Assembly (NCBI GenBank): GCA_003993805.1
Contig: RSEF01000031.1
Coordinates: forward strand, 60,593,126-60,657,125
Origin: Himantopus leucocephalus
Lineage: Eukaryota > Chordata > Aves > Charadriiformes > Recurvirostridae
DNA: 64,000 bases
Direction of reading: 5' to 3'
Shown here: positions 15,001-27,100 of the stretch, one piece after another
Numbering within the stretch: position 1 is the stretch's first letter
How the letters are laid out: every line of letters starts with the position of its first letter
Program-made: the position numbers and the translations under genes
The notes under the pieces: model-generated
Told to the model about the DNA's origin: nothing
Databases searched by the model: none
What the model saw: the letters and a program-made list of their open reading frames with translations, nothing else

Positions 15001-15650
15001 GAAAAATCTCATTGTATGTTTCATAAATTACCATGCCTATGCAGGATCTGTCTCTAATATTAATTTTCTGCCTGTCTGTCTTCTGTTTGCTTGTTTATAG
15101 GAAAATAGAGGGCACAAAGGAAAGAAAAAGAGTGAGAGGTCTCAAAGTCCTTGTGCAGAGAAGACAGAAACAGCAGCTCATTTAATTACTTCCATACCCA
15201 AAAGGTTGTGCCAAGACAGCATGATGTAGCCTCTCAAACACGTGTTAATAGAGCCCCACGCTCACTACATATGACACTGAAAGAAAGAGGGGATGACAGT
15301 CAAGCTGTCATTTTAATGTTTTCAGTGGTATGATTTGATGTGTAAATTCCTTGGCAGGTGACATTGCCTCACCTTCCTCTAATCTCCGCTACAAATTTAT
15401 TCTGAAGGAGATGCTGTCAAAAGCAGCATCTTCTTTTCTTTTGCCACCAAAGCAACGTCCAGAAGTCAAACCAAACAAACCCCAAAAACCCCCATCAATA
15501 CTCTAAAAAATCAGAAGTATGATTATACTACCAACAGTCTGATCCGTTTGACATTTAGATACATTTATCGTCTTTGTGCCCACAAGGCCACAGCAGTCTT
15601 TTGGCAAAGCAGTGATGCCATAAAGTGGTTGGAAGAACGCTGTGCCTTAC
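41..15650. other. Intergenic stretch without a recognised gene
   Basis: AT-rich DNA downstream of LINGO2. Short open frames occur throughout (the longest, 7690-8121 plus, begins at a non-ATG codon), but none shows a recognisable domain, start context or splice signals. T-rich runs occur at about 9090-9117 and 12228-12243. A weak match to an ancient amniote LINE/SINE is noted near 7496-7545. Otherwise I see nothing supportable here. Confidence 0.6.
7496..7545 (+). repeat. Possible ancient amniote LINE/SINE remnant
   Basis: The stretch around GGTGCTGTACAAACATGTAAG resembles the GCACTGTACAAACACATAGTAAG segment, known to me from old CR1/L3-like repeats of reptiles and birds. The match is short and decayed and could be chance. 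Confidence 0.3.
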
Positions 15651-15776
15651 CTGCTCACAAGTGCAGAGCCCTGGGGGCTGGTGGATGTTGCGGATGTGCA
15701 GATTGATGAAGACCTGCTGTCCTTGAGGCTTGTAACCTTGCTTTGGAGGTGCTGGTTGTTTCACAGTCCGGGGAAA
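15651..15776 (-). other. Exon-like segment, 42 codons, unidentified
   Basis: On the minus strand, a 126-base open segment is bounded by TTTTTAG and CAG|GTAAGG, the latter a near-perfect donor (GT at 15650-15649). Length is a multiple of three and it reads open in phase 0, beginning FPRTVKQPAPPKQGYK and ending GLCTCEQ. Codon choice looks coding-like (many ATC, CTG, CAC, AAC and CAG codons). An in-frame TAG overlaps the acceptor, so the frame cannot extend upstream as one exon. The acceptor has only a weak pyrimidine tract. I do not recognise the protein and found no partner exon nearby. It may be an exon of an unannotated gene, a relic, or chance. Confidence 0.25.
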
Positions 15777-18700
15777 CTAAAAATGCCTTCCAACTTCCTC
15801 TTAAGAAGCCAGACACATTGGACAAGAAAATGGACATCCCAACCTGCCTGCAGCGCAGTGATCATCATCTCATTGTTTTCAGGGGAAACAATCAAACAGC
15901 AGTAGATATTTCAGTAGCTGAAGCAGTGCAAATACTTCTTATTTGTTTGTTTAAAACTATCCTAATTTAAAAGCAGGTTAAACGGTACGTATCCAACCAG
16001 GCAGTGATGGTTTTATGCATGAGAGAAAGGTAACTGCCTGGTGGAGAAAGCTGAGCAAGTGGTGCGCTCTTCAGACACAAAACTATAAATGCTGAAACTT
16101 AAGGTATGCACACTAATAACATTAAAGCCCAAGGTACTATCCTAAACTGATAAAGATGTAAAGTGCCACTTGCGGCTGCAGTTCAGTGTACTGAAATAGG
16201 ATGGAGCTGGGCAATGAGAGGAGAAACCAGTAATAAGTGAATCTTATAAGGGCTGTTCAGGTAAATAAAGATGACCTTATACTGATTCAATCATAACACC
16301 GTGAAGAAAAGGCCCTTTCTTGGATTTCTNAGGCATGGAAAAATGAGAAGATGATTTGAGGGCTATTCTCTCCATATCCAGTCCTTTCTAAAATCTACCT
16401 GGAATCTACTCCAAATGACTACAGCGTACAGGAACCTAACCATTCTGGTACTAAGAATGGTATCAAGACTTCTAGATTGGGTGCTACACACAGTCAAAGC
16501 TCTAGCAAGATTTTGAGTTGAAATTTCTGTACAGCCCTTTTTATGTGTGAGATGGATATACACAAATGTTGTTCCCAGATTCAATTTATAGCACTCACAG
16601 TTTTCATAAGTACTTGAATTTAATTTCAAAATTTGGTATTGTCTGTTAACATTTAAATTGCTGTGTACAAACATTAGTTCTAGGCAGCAACTAAATCTCA
16701 CAGTTATAATTATATTCAAGCCTTGTACGCTCTATGTACTTACATTTGACATTCATTCAATTGAATTTCTTGCTGACTTGAGACGAGTGAACTTTTTTTT
16801 ATAGTCAATGGTGTCATAAAGTCCCAAGGAGAGGCTTGTGGAGTTCTGGTCTGTGTTCCCTATGCTAATTATGCATTCATGGCACAACATGTACAGGCTT
16901 CAAAGGCATACGTGGTGAATATGAAATAACAATTTTATTAAATTTACTAATGCTTGCCACAACCAGCTCTTACTAATGCAAGAGAGCGAGTGGGAGTTCT
17001 GCATGCCATGTGCTCATTATTTAATAATCAGGTTGTACAATACACAGTCTCTGAATATTAATGAATTTCTAAATATAAAGATCACATTCTTTTGAAATAC
17101 AACATACAGACACAATAATGCTGAGGGTAAAACCGCAAAAAATCGCAGAAAGGGATCAGCATGACAGGAAGAGAGACTGGTATTGGTGAAGAGTGATTTA
17201 ACTGGATGATGGGAGTGTACCAAAGTACCAGCAGGAAACAGAAAGCAAGAGTTTGGCTGGGACAAATGAGTACTATAGGAAGGAGTGTTTGGGGTGGAGG
17301 AAGGATAGTGGTGGGAGCCATGGTAATGACATAATTAACACTGTGGACGAAACTTACATAGAGCTGAGAAGTGGCACATAGCTGCTGCTCTCCTAATTCG
17401 TATATAGAGAGTGAGTGAGGTACAGGCATTGTGAATTGCCTCGCCACACATTACAACATCCTGAGAAGGGTTAAAGTGTTCTTTTCTGTATGCACCAGAT
17501 AAGATGGCACATTCAGGGTGCAATGTGATGCTCTTCTCATCAAAAGTGAGTACCTTCTCATAAAAAAAACCCAAAATACTCAAAAAAAACACATCACTGA
17601 GGAAAAGACTAGTGGTCTTTCAAAAGGGAGACTGATTTCCTGATTCTGAGCTGTTGAATTTCAAGCATTTCCCTGAAACCAAAGAAGTGTAAAAACTAAA
17701 TTGAACCACATTAGTCCCGTATAAAAGCAATATGGATGGGCTTGGGTGGTTTTGGCAGGCTCTTTCTAGAAGAGGAGTTTCATATGGCCTGTCATGAGGA
17801 AAGCCAGCCACACTTCTAGGAAAGAAGACAATTCTGTTAAGAACTTAAAGGTACTAGAAAGACTGTTAATGCCTTCATTTGATGTAGAGCATGTTAATAC
17901 CTAAAAATGTACAAACAAGATGAGTATTGCCTCATAATTTTTCTGTAAAGTTCATTCAGGGAGGACACAGCAACAATGAAACTTACCAGACACAGGAAAA
18001 GATGGGAATTATAAAACAAAACACCAACAAAGAAGAACTTCCTGCATAAACTCAGTTTCAGTTCAGGATAAGACAGGCCTGGCTGAGTTTTGAGGTGTCT
18101 CCACAAGGATGCAAGCTGTCACTAAAAGCAACAGTTAAGAAATCCAATATACTGCTTCCTTAACATGGAGTTAAGCAGTAACAGAGTACTGTTGCAGTAT
18201 TGCTGCAGCACACAGTACTGTTTCTGCTATTAAAAATGTATCTGTAAGCCCTTGGTCTTTTAAACAACACATTTTCTTTTCTGGCAGAAAAGTGTGCATA
18301 ATCTCAAGTACAGGAACCGGGTGAATATTTGCAGGCGATAACGGCTTTAACTGTGTTATCTGTGTGCTGGATGCCGCGGCCTTTTTTGTCTCTGTTGTTT
18401 CTAACTCAGGAGTCAAATAATTCTTTTCAGTTAGCTGGAATAAAAACCCCACCAGCTTCGAAGAGGTTTGTGATGCAAGTAGACCAAAGGTGGATGCAGT
18501 TACTTGGCAACCTCCAGCACGCTCATAGCAGCAACAAGATATATTCTTTACAATTCCCGAAAAGTCAATCCCTTGTTCTGCGGCACAGAACACTTTGCTT
18601 TGGTTGTTCTCACTCCAGTTGGCCTTTGTGTTCCAACCTGTGCTGGGCCTCTGTGCTGTAAAATTATTTCTTTCACAGGCCTATGTGGCCCGTTTTTGAG

Positions 18701-18840
18701 AACAACATTTTTGTCCTTTACCTTCATAAAAATGCAGAGCCACAATTCCTTTCTCTTGGCACAAAGGTATCAGTTCTCAGAAGTCCATCCTTGCAGGTAT
18801 TACTGAGCCAGTAATTCTCTTTTTAGTGCACCCAGAAATT
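15777..18840. other. Intergenic stretch without a recognised gene
   Basis: AT-rich unique-looking sequence with a single ambiguous base (N) at 16330. The open frames present have neither coding-like composition nor recognisable motifs. Confidence 0.6.
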
Positions 18841-19110
18841 TTACAACAGCTTTTTAAAGAGTGTTTGGCTTAACTGGCTAGCATAAGAAATACACGGCTC
18901 CCAGATACAAAAGGTGAACTCTTCCTTGGCGTCATAGACCTCCTGGAGCTCTTGTTGCATCACGGGCTTGAGGATATAAGGGTGGACCTGGAAAAGGGCT
19001 ACAAAGATGTTGCACTGGACGTCACCCACTGGAGCCCTGGGCACTGTCCCTGCAGTCCCCTGCTCTGCCAGGAATGTCATGTGCTGTGCAGACGATGGCA
19101 GGGATGCCAT
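18841..19110 (-). pseudogene. Coding-like frame of unknown origin (89 codons), possible gene relic
   Basis: The minus strand holds an open frame from an ATG to a TAA with codon choice more coding-like than its surroundings. Residues about 30-89 look like ordinary protein (for example HPYILKPVMQQELQEVYDAK) with no low complexity. It lies in a GC-richer island (about 18940-19620) in which other frames are also open. I do not recognise a family. No promoter, splice site or convincing upstream exon is seen, so a decayed retrogene or transposon fragment is as likely as a gene. Confidence 0.25.
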
Positions 19111-19963
19111 GGGGTGATGACGCTGTGGGTGTCTAGGTGCCTGGGAACTCTTCCTGACTGATTGTCAGCAGCTGATGGCTCTGCAGCAGGCGTGTTGATG
19201 TACTCTGAAGTCCTCTTCTGCTCACGCTGAGAACATGATGGACTGGACATGGTCCCCACTGAGGGGGCAGTCTGGTTTCCTACTGGTCCACCATATCACT
19301 CTGCTGCAAGCGTGCCCCATGGTGCCAGGCTGCCTGAACCAGGCAGGGACAGGGAAACACAGGTGACAGCTCTTGGGATGGGCACCAAACGCTGCCACCA
19401 ACAGCCCCCCAAGCAGAACCCAGTACCAGCCAAAGCCTACCTTGACTCTCCAGGCCTTATGGACACGCTCAGCAGGAGTCCAGCCACAAATCAGGCTGGG
19501 CCAGACTCTGCCCATTCCTGGGGATGAATATGAAGTGCGGCGCGGCCATGCCAGCTGTCCTCACCCTGGCAGTGCTCTGGCCGCACCAGATCTCATACCT
19601 TTGTACACTTCTCTGGGGCTTCCTGCAATACCCCTTTCCACTCCCTCTCCTAACTTTTTGTCTTACACTCAGTATTGGTGTTTTATACTAGTCACCAAGG
19701 ACTTGGCTGTGTTATCCCAGAGCCGCATTAGGTCACTACGGTGTCTTCTTCCTCTGGGTAAGGGATTTTGCTGTTAGAATCACTTTGTAGCTGACAAGTA
19801 TAGTTGTCCCAAGGCTTGTTTCTGCCTTGGGTGCTCCTGCCTGTTGTCCATGTTGTCAATGCCACCCAGCAGTCCTCCTCATAGGTTGGTTCCCATGGTC
19901 AAGGCCAGACATTGGAGAGAAAAAAAAGCAGAGGAGAAGAGGGAAAAAAAAATAGTGAAAAAA
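19111..19963. other. GC-richer intergenic island, no recognised gene
   Basis: Composition rises relative to the flanks up to about 19620, which by itself removes stop codons and creates overlapping open frames on both strands. A purine-rich run (GA with A-tracts) at about 19915-19970 immediately precedes the CR1 fragment. No motif identifies a gene. Confidence 0.5.
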
Positions 19964-21103
19964 GGAAGACCCAGGGAACTACAGGCTGGTCAGTGTCACC
20001 TCTGTGCCTGGCAAGACCATGGAGCAGATCCTCCTGGAAACTATACTAAGGCACATGGAAACTAAGGTGATTGGTGACAGCCAACATGGCTTCACTAAGA
20101 GCAAATTGTGCCTGACAAATTTGGTGGCCTTCTACAATGGGGTTACAGTGTTAGCGGATAAAGGAAAAGCAACTGACATCATTTACCTGGACTCGTGCAA
20201 GGCATTTGACAGTGTCCCACATGACATCCTTGTCTCTACGTTGGAGAGACATGGACTTGATGGATGGACCACTCAGTGGATAAGGAATTGGCTGCATGGC
20301 TGCACTCAAAAAGTTGTGGTGAATGGCTTGATATCCAAGTGGAGACGAGTGATGAGTGGTGTTCCTCAGGGGTTGGTACTGGGATGGGTGCTGTTTAACA
20401 TCTTTGTCAGTGACATGGACAGTAGGATTGAGTGCACCCTCAGCAAGGTTGTTGATGACACCAAGCTGTGTGGTGAGGTCAACACGCTGGAGGGAAGGGA
20501 GGCAATCCAGAGGGACCTAGACAGGCTTGAGATGTGGGCCTGTGAAGACCTCATGAAGCTCAACAAGGCCAAGTGAAAGGTCCTGCATGTGGGTTGGGAC
20601 AATCCCAAGCACAAATACAGGCTGGGCAGAGAACGGATTGAGAGCAGCCCTGAGGAGAAGTATTTGGGGGTGGGTGTTGGTTGGTAAGAAGCTCAACATG
20701 AACCAGCAATGTGCGCTTGCAGCCCAGAAAGCCAACTGTATCCTGGACTGCATAAAAAGAAGTGTGGCCAGCAGGGCGAGGGAGGTGATTCTGCCCCTCT
20801 ACTCTATTCTGGTGAGACCCCACCTGGAGTACTGTGTCCAGGTCTGGGGCCCCCAGCATAAGAAGGACATGGACCTGTTGGCAGGGGTCCAGAGGAGGCC
20901 CACAAAGAGGATCAGATGGAGCACCTCTCCTATGAAGACAGGCTGAGAGTGTTGGGTTTTTTTAGCCTGGAGAAGAGAAGGCTCCTGGGAGACCACACAG
21001 CATCCTTCCAGTACTTAAAGGGGGCCTACAGGAAAGATGGGGAGGGACTTTTTATCAGGGATTGTAGTGATAGGATGAAGGCTAACGGTTTTAAACTGAA
21101 AGT
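19964..21103 (+). mobile_element. CR1 LINE fragment (reverse transcriptase region; both ends missing)
   Basis: Translation of 20004-20576 gives 190 codons of CR1 ORF2 reverse transcriptase, with blocks such as [32 protein letters not shown] and VVDDTKL (the last corresponds to the usual FADDTKL; both catalytic Asp residues remain). A TGA ends the frame and further CR1-like coding sequence continues in broken frames to about 21103. The element lacks the ORF2 5' part, as usual for CR1, but also lacks the 3' UTR and the short-repeat tail: CR1 similarity stops after GGTTTTAAACTGAAAG. It is inactive. Confidence 0.9.
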
Positions 21104-24100
21104 GGGTCCCATCTACCCACAGTTGCTTGAGGACAAGGCACTGGGACAAACCCTTACACTTGATGGTCCTGCAACTGGATGGGGACAGTGCGTGTTGAAC
21201 TTACCAGTCAAACACTGGTTAGAAAGTGTGCGGAAATGGCAGGATGGGAGAAGAGACTGACACATCAAATGCTGTCCTAGTTGGGGGACACTAGATTTAT
21301 ATAAACAGGAAAAGCAACCTTATTGGAGTATTAAAGAAAAACTTTGTTTCTTTATAGTCAACGTACTCACTGGAACACTATGCATATTGCCAAAACTATA
21401 GCAGAGGACCAGAATTACAGCCTCAAACTTTCACCTTAAAAAACACAAGCGAAACGGTAATGGATTTTTATATTTATTTTTTCTTTTTTTTTTAAAGGAA
21501 ATTATTTTATTTTTGTGCCTCAACAGATGAAATTCATAACCTTGTTTCTGATAAGACAATTGAAACATAGAAATCAATTACAACAATGTGCTTTTGAGCT
21601 TTTATTTTTTCATTTAAGTAACTGACAATTAGGAAGGACACAGACAATAGGGCTGTAGCAGAACAGTGTTACAATTAAAATCGATTTCTATGAAAAACAA
21701 CTACAATAGCTGTTGAAAATCCAGGAAAGGTTGATCTTTTGATCAGAACAGACTGCATTTTAAGAAAGTATTAGAAACAAAATGAGGTGGTTTGTAGCTT
21801 TCCTTTTTGAACAAGGAGAGAGGAGAATCCTTGTGTTAAGACAGGATCTGGAGGGAGCATTTTATCACACTGAGAAAATATTTTTTCCATCAACAAGTAC
21901 TGCACTTATCCATCTTTCTGAATTTTCATTCTTACACCATAAAGGCCATCCTGTTTGCAGTGGCTTGGGTTTCTGCTTCAGTATGTTAAGCTTTAAAGGA
22001 GAAATTGATCTTTTATATGCCTTTTTGTGTGCTGTTCTCTAAGATGGCATGCACATTCAGCAAGTACTCCCTTCAGTTCTTATTGACTCGAACATACACC
22101 TTCCAGTGTCTTGAGCTGATGGAGGTCTTCGATGGAAAAATGGACGTATGCTGGTTAAACTTGTTCCCAAGGACCAGTTGTTATTTTTAATTGTGCCAGA
22201 TATGTCCCTACCTCGGAAATAGTTCCCAGTGACTGCTGGATGTGAGGCAGTAACCGGCCATTAACTATCAAATGTGCTTCACTGACATTCACAGCAAATT
22301 CTTCTGCCTTTGGTGCTAAAGCAGAAGCTGGGAATGGGGCAGTTCCAAGTGTTTGGCTCATGTATAAGGAAAACATTCCTGATTAAAAGATGAGGATGAG
22401 GTTGGCCACAATTCAGCGTTGTGGCAAATAAAGTAAGCAGAGTGTCAGGACAAATTCCCTATGATAAATATTGGCAGCAGAAATTTGAAAAGTGGATACT
22501 TGTTACTTTACCTATTAAAGAGTTGGAGAACCTGTGGGAATGCTAGCTTTCTTTCAATAAACCTTGATTAGAGAGTAGAAAACTACGGGACTTATTTTTG
22601 GTAGTCTTGTAGAAGGACCAAATGGAAATGTTTTTATAGTAGCAGTAGTCTGAGTGCTTGGTGTGACACTTGACAACCTGACAATTGATGTGTGGTTTGC
22701 ATTCATTTCGGCATCTCTCATCTATAATCAAAGGCAAAGCGACAAATCTTCAGATTCCTTAGGAAATGAATCATGTTTTTCAAGCATTGCAAAACCACTA
22801 ATTAAATGAGGCATTAAGAGGTCCTTTCATGCAATATACCACTGAACTGCAAAAAAGACAGAGTCTAGTTGGTGTGCATCTTTCGTGACAATTTTCTTTC
22901 ATATAGTGCCACTCGTCTGTAAGAGCATCTGTTCTACAGTTGTTGGGAATGCTGACTACAGGGCAGACCACTGCTGTCACCACATTGCCATCATCTTCTG
23001 GAGCACTTTGGGCAGCAGGGGTTGCATTTCTTAAAAAAAGGTTTTCTTTGTCTGATAACCCTACCTATTACTGCATACCAGCCTACACACAAAATTATCA
23101 TTCCTCATGCAGGGATGGCTGAACCATAACTCCTTGGCTTTATAATCCTTAGAAATGGCAGTATCTTCCTTTTCAAAGGTAAGTATTGTTATTGTATCCT
23201 CAAGAGAGTTAGAGGTCCAGGGGTTTTGATTACAGCTCAGAAATCTTGGGTTCCAGCCTTCTGCTTGTGTTACCTGCCGACAGCTATGCCTTCCCCCAGT
23301 CAAGCAATGTTGATCCAATATCCTTTAGCAAAGTGTGGCAGCCCACCAAACTCATGAAACCCAACACAAGATTCCATAAGGCCCATTAAAATGCAAGCTT
23401 TTGCATAAGTCAGAAGGCTGTATTGTCTCTGATCCCTTTGGATGGCATGCCTGTTCTCTATGTAAAATAAAGTATTATCTGCAGTGCCTTAGAACCGATG
23501 CACTGCACAGATGCACCAAAGGTTGGTAGCTTTTTAAGATGAGATGTTGTTTGGTTTCAGTGATAGTAATACTTTACATAATGGATGTAATCTATTAGTC
23601 TTTGTACATACAATAAAGATCTCTCATAGCAAAAGTAATAGATTAAATTTATTATCATTGTCTTCCTATAATAAAATAAGTGTGCTCTCCATCACTTGTG
23701 CTTTTGAGTTATACAAATAGCAAAGTTACTGGAAAATAGCTCAGAAAAATATAACTTCCACTTAGGGACTGATGAGGTAAATAAGATCTTCCAGCTGGTG
23801 ATTACAGTTTTAACTAGCTGAATGCTTCCCCTAGCTATTAATTAATAAACCAGCTCCTGCAAACACAAACAAATTCAATGTTACTTAGACAAGGTGCTAA
23901 GTAGAAGTGTCATATAAATTTTTATTCAAGTTTCAATTTCTTTTCTTCTCTACTATCCAACTAATTTTACTAACTTCTTATTGTATTACATTTCCCCTCA
24001 ATTCCTAAGGTTGAAACTCATCCTTCTAAGAAAGGAGGCAAAATAAGACTTTCCATGAGGAATCTCCTATATCTAGGAAAGCAGGAATTTAGACCAAATC

Positions 24101-27100
24101 TTCCAGCCTGCTGCTGAGCCTATAGATAGCAAGGTCAGGTCCTTTGCAATAACTCTGTGTTTCTTAATACAGTAGTTTCAGATTTATTCGTGCTTTCCCA
24201 GCATGAATTACCAGCCCCTCCCCCTGTCAAATAAATGAAGATGAAATTTGAAGATGAATAAAGCCCTTTTTTTTATAGCGTGCCATCTACAGCTGTATGT
24301 GTGAAGGTATTATTATGCAGAAAATTCACTGTGAGCATTCCCCCATGTGAGAATAACTCAGTCTCTGAGAATTAAGTTTATTAATTGGTAAATAGTATGT
24401 TTTCCCATTTCCCTCTACCTTTTTCAAATACAAAAATGTTAAACCCAGGCATTTCTTAAAATAAACTTTGGATGCCAAGATTTGTTTATTTAAAGGTTAC
24501 TGTGGTATCCAATATAGGGTAACTAACTATGAGACAAATCTTCTGTAGTGGATCTGTAAAGTAGAATTATTCTCAAAAATTTATGAAAGTGACTGTGCTC
24601 TAGAAAATTTTGGATGTTTTTTAAAAGCTGAAGTGGTGTTTGTCTGTTAAGAGTTATCTATAGATATTACAATTTTTTTATGAGAAGAGTAGCTCTGGAG
24701 AACACAATTTTTTTCTGTTTAGACCCTGGTCTTAATGTGGATTATTTTAATGAATTTGTGATTACCTGATGTGATGGTGTTTTTCTCTATCTGGTTATCA
24801 TGGACAAAACTGGTAGTTTCTTCTACTGTAAGAACTGGAAATTACACTTTGGATCCTGTGATATAGGAACAGTTTCTACCTCTTGAGATAGTGTTAGGTA
24901 GTTAAAAAAGTTACCTTGAATTGCATAAAAGAAATTTAAAGCTTAGGGTAGAGGAACCTTTTGAGGAAATAAACTCGATGTTCTTTGCAAACTCAATGAC
25001 GTTCTCAATGCAGTGGTAGGACCAATGGCTCTTTTTTCATGTCATACTGAAGGCAGTACTGCAGTACACTGCAGACTGTCAATCAGATTACTAAATAAAG
25101 GGAAAATAAAAGATCATGAAAATAAAGCAGATTCTTAACATAATCTATAGTTAAGTTTAGCCCACAGATTCACTGCATTTGACATTCTGGTGCAGAGGAG
25201 GTGCAAGTGGTGCAAGTCAGCCAAAACCTTTTGGAGATGTCAAATGCAAATGCAGAAGGATAAGATAGATTTCAGGAGGCACAGAAGAGATCAGATTCAG
25301 TGCCTGTCTGTCTCTGCTCCCAACAATCCAGCAGGATTTCAACCTGCTTCTTCCTTTCCTGAGGTAGCAATAGCAACTTTGTTTTCCCCTTCTAGTGAAT
25401 AGGACACTGGTTTAGAGGTTAATGGGTTCATGGCTGATCAATCTTATTTCAGATGATCCCAGAAAGCGTAAGCAAAACTCTTTGTTGTCAAAAGTACCTA
25501 GCTGTGGGAGAATGGGTGTAGCAATAGTTTAGGTTATGGCCTGTGTCCTTCAAGGCTGATCTCTGCCATAGATTTGGTGGGTCATGGCAAGCCTCAGGGG
25601 TTTGGAATAGCTTTCAAGCTCAACAGAATCTGCTTTCCACCACTTAATTTTTCTGATGTAGTTACAGTGGGGTTTGAATACTGGTGACTTCCTTTAGAAA
25701 CCATGTTTCAGATGCCGTTTCTCAGTACTGGTTGCCTTCCAAGTGACGCACAGCTGGGGAAATCTACCTTTCTGTTGCGCTCTCCATGGTGCTGGTAAGT
25801 GGACGGCATTTTTTCTTCCAGCATTAACCTTACTGGTGTCGCCATCAATTACCTGTACGCACTGTGCAGCTGAAAGCGAGGAACAGGCTGATTGATACTT
25901 TGCATGAAGAATAAATCCCAAAACACATCTGAATGTGACCTAGGTTTTTCTCTGTGTCTGGGGGCTCCATGCAATAAAGCAGGAGTGAAAGCGAGTAGAT
26001 GAAAAATACCTGCTAAAGTCTTCTCTTTCTGACTGTAATGATTTATATTCTCAGATCAAGAACGGTGGGTCTGAGCATATTACCTGTTGTGAAGACTTGA
26101 CACTAAGAGCATTGGGTCTGGTGCTGAGAAAACTGTATTTTTCTCATCTTAGTTTACTCCCCTACCCCTTGAAAAAAAAGTGATCAGCTACAATAGGGAA
26201 AACAATGTAAATTTTCTTCATTTTTCCCATTAAATTTTGCCACTCCATGGAATTATTTATTTGGGTTTCATTTTGGATAAGTATGATACACATCATGACA
26301 AAAGCCCTAAAGTAACTTTTAAAATGACATTCAGGACAACTGTCTTGACAAACAAAGCTTTTTTTTTTTCCTTTTTTTTTTTTTNTGCTCAAACATGAAG
26401 CAAACTTATGGACAAACCCGACTTGTCATGTGCTTCATGGATCATAACAGCGAGGCCATTTCATTTCCCATCCATATATAGTAAAATAAATTACAACACA
26501 TTTTTTCTGGTTAACCTTGTCACCTTTTAAAAACAATATACATTTAATACTTGAAGTAAGAAAAGAACAAAACAAATATAACTCTTTTTTTTTTTTGCAC
26601 ACACAAACATATACATATGAACTACATGTGCTTGCAATTAGATTTCAGTAAGTGTGATGATAATTTAATATATATGCACTATGGCATTCCCTCCCCAAAC
26701 AATAAGAGACTTGCTATCACATGTACTTGCCCAGAAGCCAACTTCCTACTATATGGCTGTAAGCTCACCAGGTCAGGGTTGTCATTTACTTCCTACTTAT
26801 ACAGTGCCCAATGTAATGAAGCCAAAGTGTCCTTTTCTTTTAGGTATCAAAATGGCATAAATTAATTCTTTAAGAAGCAATAATATTTTGTTTTCTGAAA
26901 GATTTAAATTAGTAACATGTATACAAATTGACAACCATCTTCACAGCTGCCTTGAAATTTCAAGCCATTGTTCTTGGCTTATGTGTGAGGAGATAATGCT
27001 GTTGACTTGCAAATACCACACATAGAAACAGGCAGACTTCTTTAAGGTTACAGATTTTCTTTCTTTTCCCTTTTTTTTTTCTTTTCTTCCCAGAATCTAC

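Noticed and set aside
18171..18593. 140-codon minus-strand open frame
   Set aside because: No recognisable motif, no coding-like codon choice and overlapping open frames on the other strand.
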